From positions 480,001 to 544,000 of the forward strand of contig CAUYUJ010022048.1 in NCBI GenBank assembly GCA_963575745.1: DNA of 64,000 nt. The letters are read 5' to 3'. This document shows positions 62,691 to 64,000 of this stretch, in pieces. This DNA is from Prorocentrum cordatum (taxonomy: Eukaryota > Sar > Dinophyceae > Prorocentrales > Prorocentraceae). Made by a program: the position numbers and the translations under genes. Below the pieces are notes generated by a model. The model was not told the DNA's origin, made no database searches, and worked only from the letters and a program-made list of their open reading frames with translations. Numbering within the stretch: the stretch's first letter is position 1; each line of letters starts with the position of its first letter.

Positions 62691-64000
62691 CGAGCATTGG
62701 GCGCGTTCGGGGCCCCTTGGGGGCTCTTGTCAGCTTTTGGAGGCGTCTTGGGGCCTAGTGGCCGAAGGTTGGGTCAGATCCTTGCCAGCCTCTTGGGCCG
62801 TCTTGGAGGCCTCTTGAGGGCCTCTTGGGCCGTCTTGGGCCATCTTGAGGCTATCTTAGGCCGTCTTGGGTGCCTCTAGGACCGTCTTGGAGGCATCTTG
62901 GGGCCATGTTAGCCATCCTGGAGGGCATCTTGGCCGTCTTGGAGGCATCCTGGAGGCCATCTTGGGCCATCTTGGAGCCGTCTGGAACGGAAAAACCCTT
63001 TGCAAACACCTCTGGAAGATTTTTCGGCATCCTCCCAGGACCCCGGCGGGACGCGCCGGAGCCCATTGGGAGAGTTCTTTTGGAAAAGAACCAAAACCAA
63101 AACCGTAAGAAGTTCAGCACGCCAGGCACCCCTGTGATGAATCAACAGGGGGCGGCGGATCGAAGACGCCTACGGCGAATTACCGCCGCCCCCTGCCTTT
63201 TTGGAAGCGCCTATGTGGCCGAACGTTGAGGCCAGACCTGCCAAGCTATCGGACCATGTGTTCCCCGAATCGGTTTGGAAAGCCTTCGGGGAACACGTGG
63301 GCATCTTGAAGGTCATCTTGGCCGTCTGGAGGCCATTTTGACCCTTTCGGGCCTTCTTGGAGGACGTCTTGGAGGGCTCTTGGGCCGTCTTGGAGGCCAT
63401 CTTGAGCGTCTTGGAGACCTCTTGGGCCGTCTTGGGGGCCTCTTGGGGCCGTGTCTTGGGCCTCAAATGCCACAATCCTTCAAAAACCAATGGGAAATCA
63501 ATGATTTTGGCCTTTTCGGGCCTTCCTGGAGGCCCTCGTGGAGGCCTCTTGGGCCGTCTTGGGCCATCTTAGGGCCATGTTCGGCCGTCTTGGTGGGCTC
63601 CTGGTCCGTCTGACGCCGTCGGAAGCCGTTTGGGGGGCCTCTATGGGCCGACTTGGGGCCCTCTTGGAATGCTCCAGGGCCGTCTTGGAGGACATCTTGG
63701 GCGTCTTCAAGGCCTCCTGTGCCGTCTTGGGGGCCTCTTGGGGCCGTCTTGGGGCCCTCTTGGGCCGTTCTGGGGCCATCTTGGAGGCCTCTTGGGCGAT
63801 CTTTCGGCGATCTTTGAGGGCTCTTGGGCCGTCTCGGGCCGTCGGAAGGCCGAAAAGAAGCAAATGTCAAAATCCGTCAAAAACCTACGGAAAATCAATG
63901 CTTGTGGCTTCTTCTGGCCTTCCTGGAGGCCCTCTTGGGGGCCTCGTGGGCCGTCTTGGGCCAGCTTCGAGCCAACTTCGGCCATCTTGGTGGGTTCCTG
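62691..64000 (+). repeat. Hairpin/array composite element, copy C, running off the window
   Basis: 12-bp array (62700-62990), IR3 (63074-63081 with 63084-63091), IR0 (CCCCTGT ... ACAGGGG near 63130-63152), IR1 with perfect 13-bp arms (63146-63158 and 63183-63195), IR2 with perfect 12-bp arms (63258-63269 and 63285-63296), then another 12-bp array to the window end. That array holds two related TTCAAAAACC/GTCAAAAACC segments (63478-63510 and 63875-63905). Confidence 0.75.

Overview
The window looks like dinoflagellate nuclear DNA. The direct evidence is three sequences resembling the dinoflagellate trans-spliced leader (DinoSL), copied into the genome: a tandem full-plus-truncated pair at 19983-20016, a 17/21 match at 3458-3478, and a weaker 16/21 match at 29004-29024. 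Supporting evidence is the high-GC, repeat-saturated sequence, the near absence of intact genes, and a Ty1/copia element with features known from dinoflagellates. The species cannot be named from the sequence.

Layout. From 1 to 10.96 kb there are four plus-strand coding relics (1-480, 633-1349, 3492-5756, 6242-10338). Each is followed by the same module: degenerate TTGCGCC-containing repeats, then a 43-bp hairpin with CATTTTCTGG/CCAGAAAATG arms. The 3.5-5.8 kb relic is transposase-like; the 6.2-10.3 kb relic is a heavily frameshifted SF3-helicase-like gene. From 11 to 19.5 kb lie tandem arrays (63-bp codon-register repeats, 12-bp arrays, GCC and CTATAGGATC arrays), a switchable hairpin cluster and a MITE-like copy. 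From 20.0 to about 29 kb a retroposed, decayed mRNA-like locus follows the double DinoSL relic; it encodes Pro-rich sequence, a 197-bp tandem repeat and a RING-H2 finger lacking one ligand. From 29 to 43 kb there are microsatellites, 12-bp arrays and dispersed repeats, plus one minus-strand coding relic (39.75-40.87 kb) and a MITE-like element (41980-42156).

From 43539 to 52992 sits a young, apparently intact Ty1/copia retrotransposon. It has identical 188-bp TG...CA LTRs, a 4-bp target duplication, and one 3045-codon ORF whose start and stop codons both lie inside the LTRs. Its order is gag, CCHC knuckle, protease, an out-of-frame zinc-ribbon ORF, a methyltransferase-like domain, integrase, reverse transcriptase and RNase H. 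It is inserted in a 77-bp tandem array.

From 53 to 64 kb there is more of the 77-bp array, an AT-rich island of ~34-bp repeats, a G-box (GCCACGTGGC) array between two duplicated microsatellite modules, a ~100-bp tandem array, and several copies of a composite element carrying up to four consecutive hairpins.

Apart from the retrotransposon polyprotein, no gene here is convincingly intact. The coding relics look like retrocopies or mobile-element genes broken by single in-frame stops and short indels. The assignments rest on reading motifs by eye; no database search was possible.
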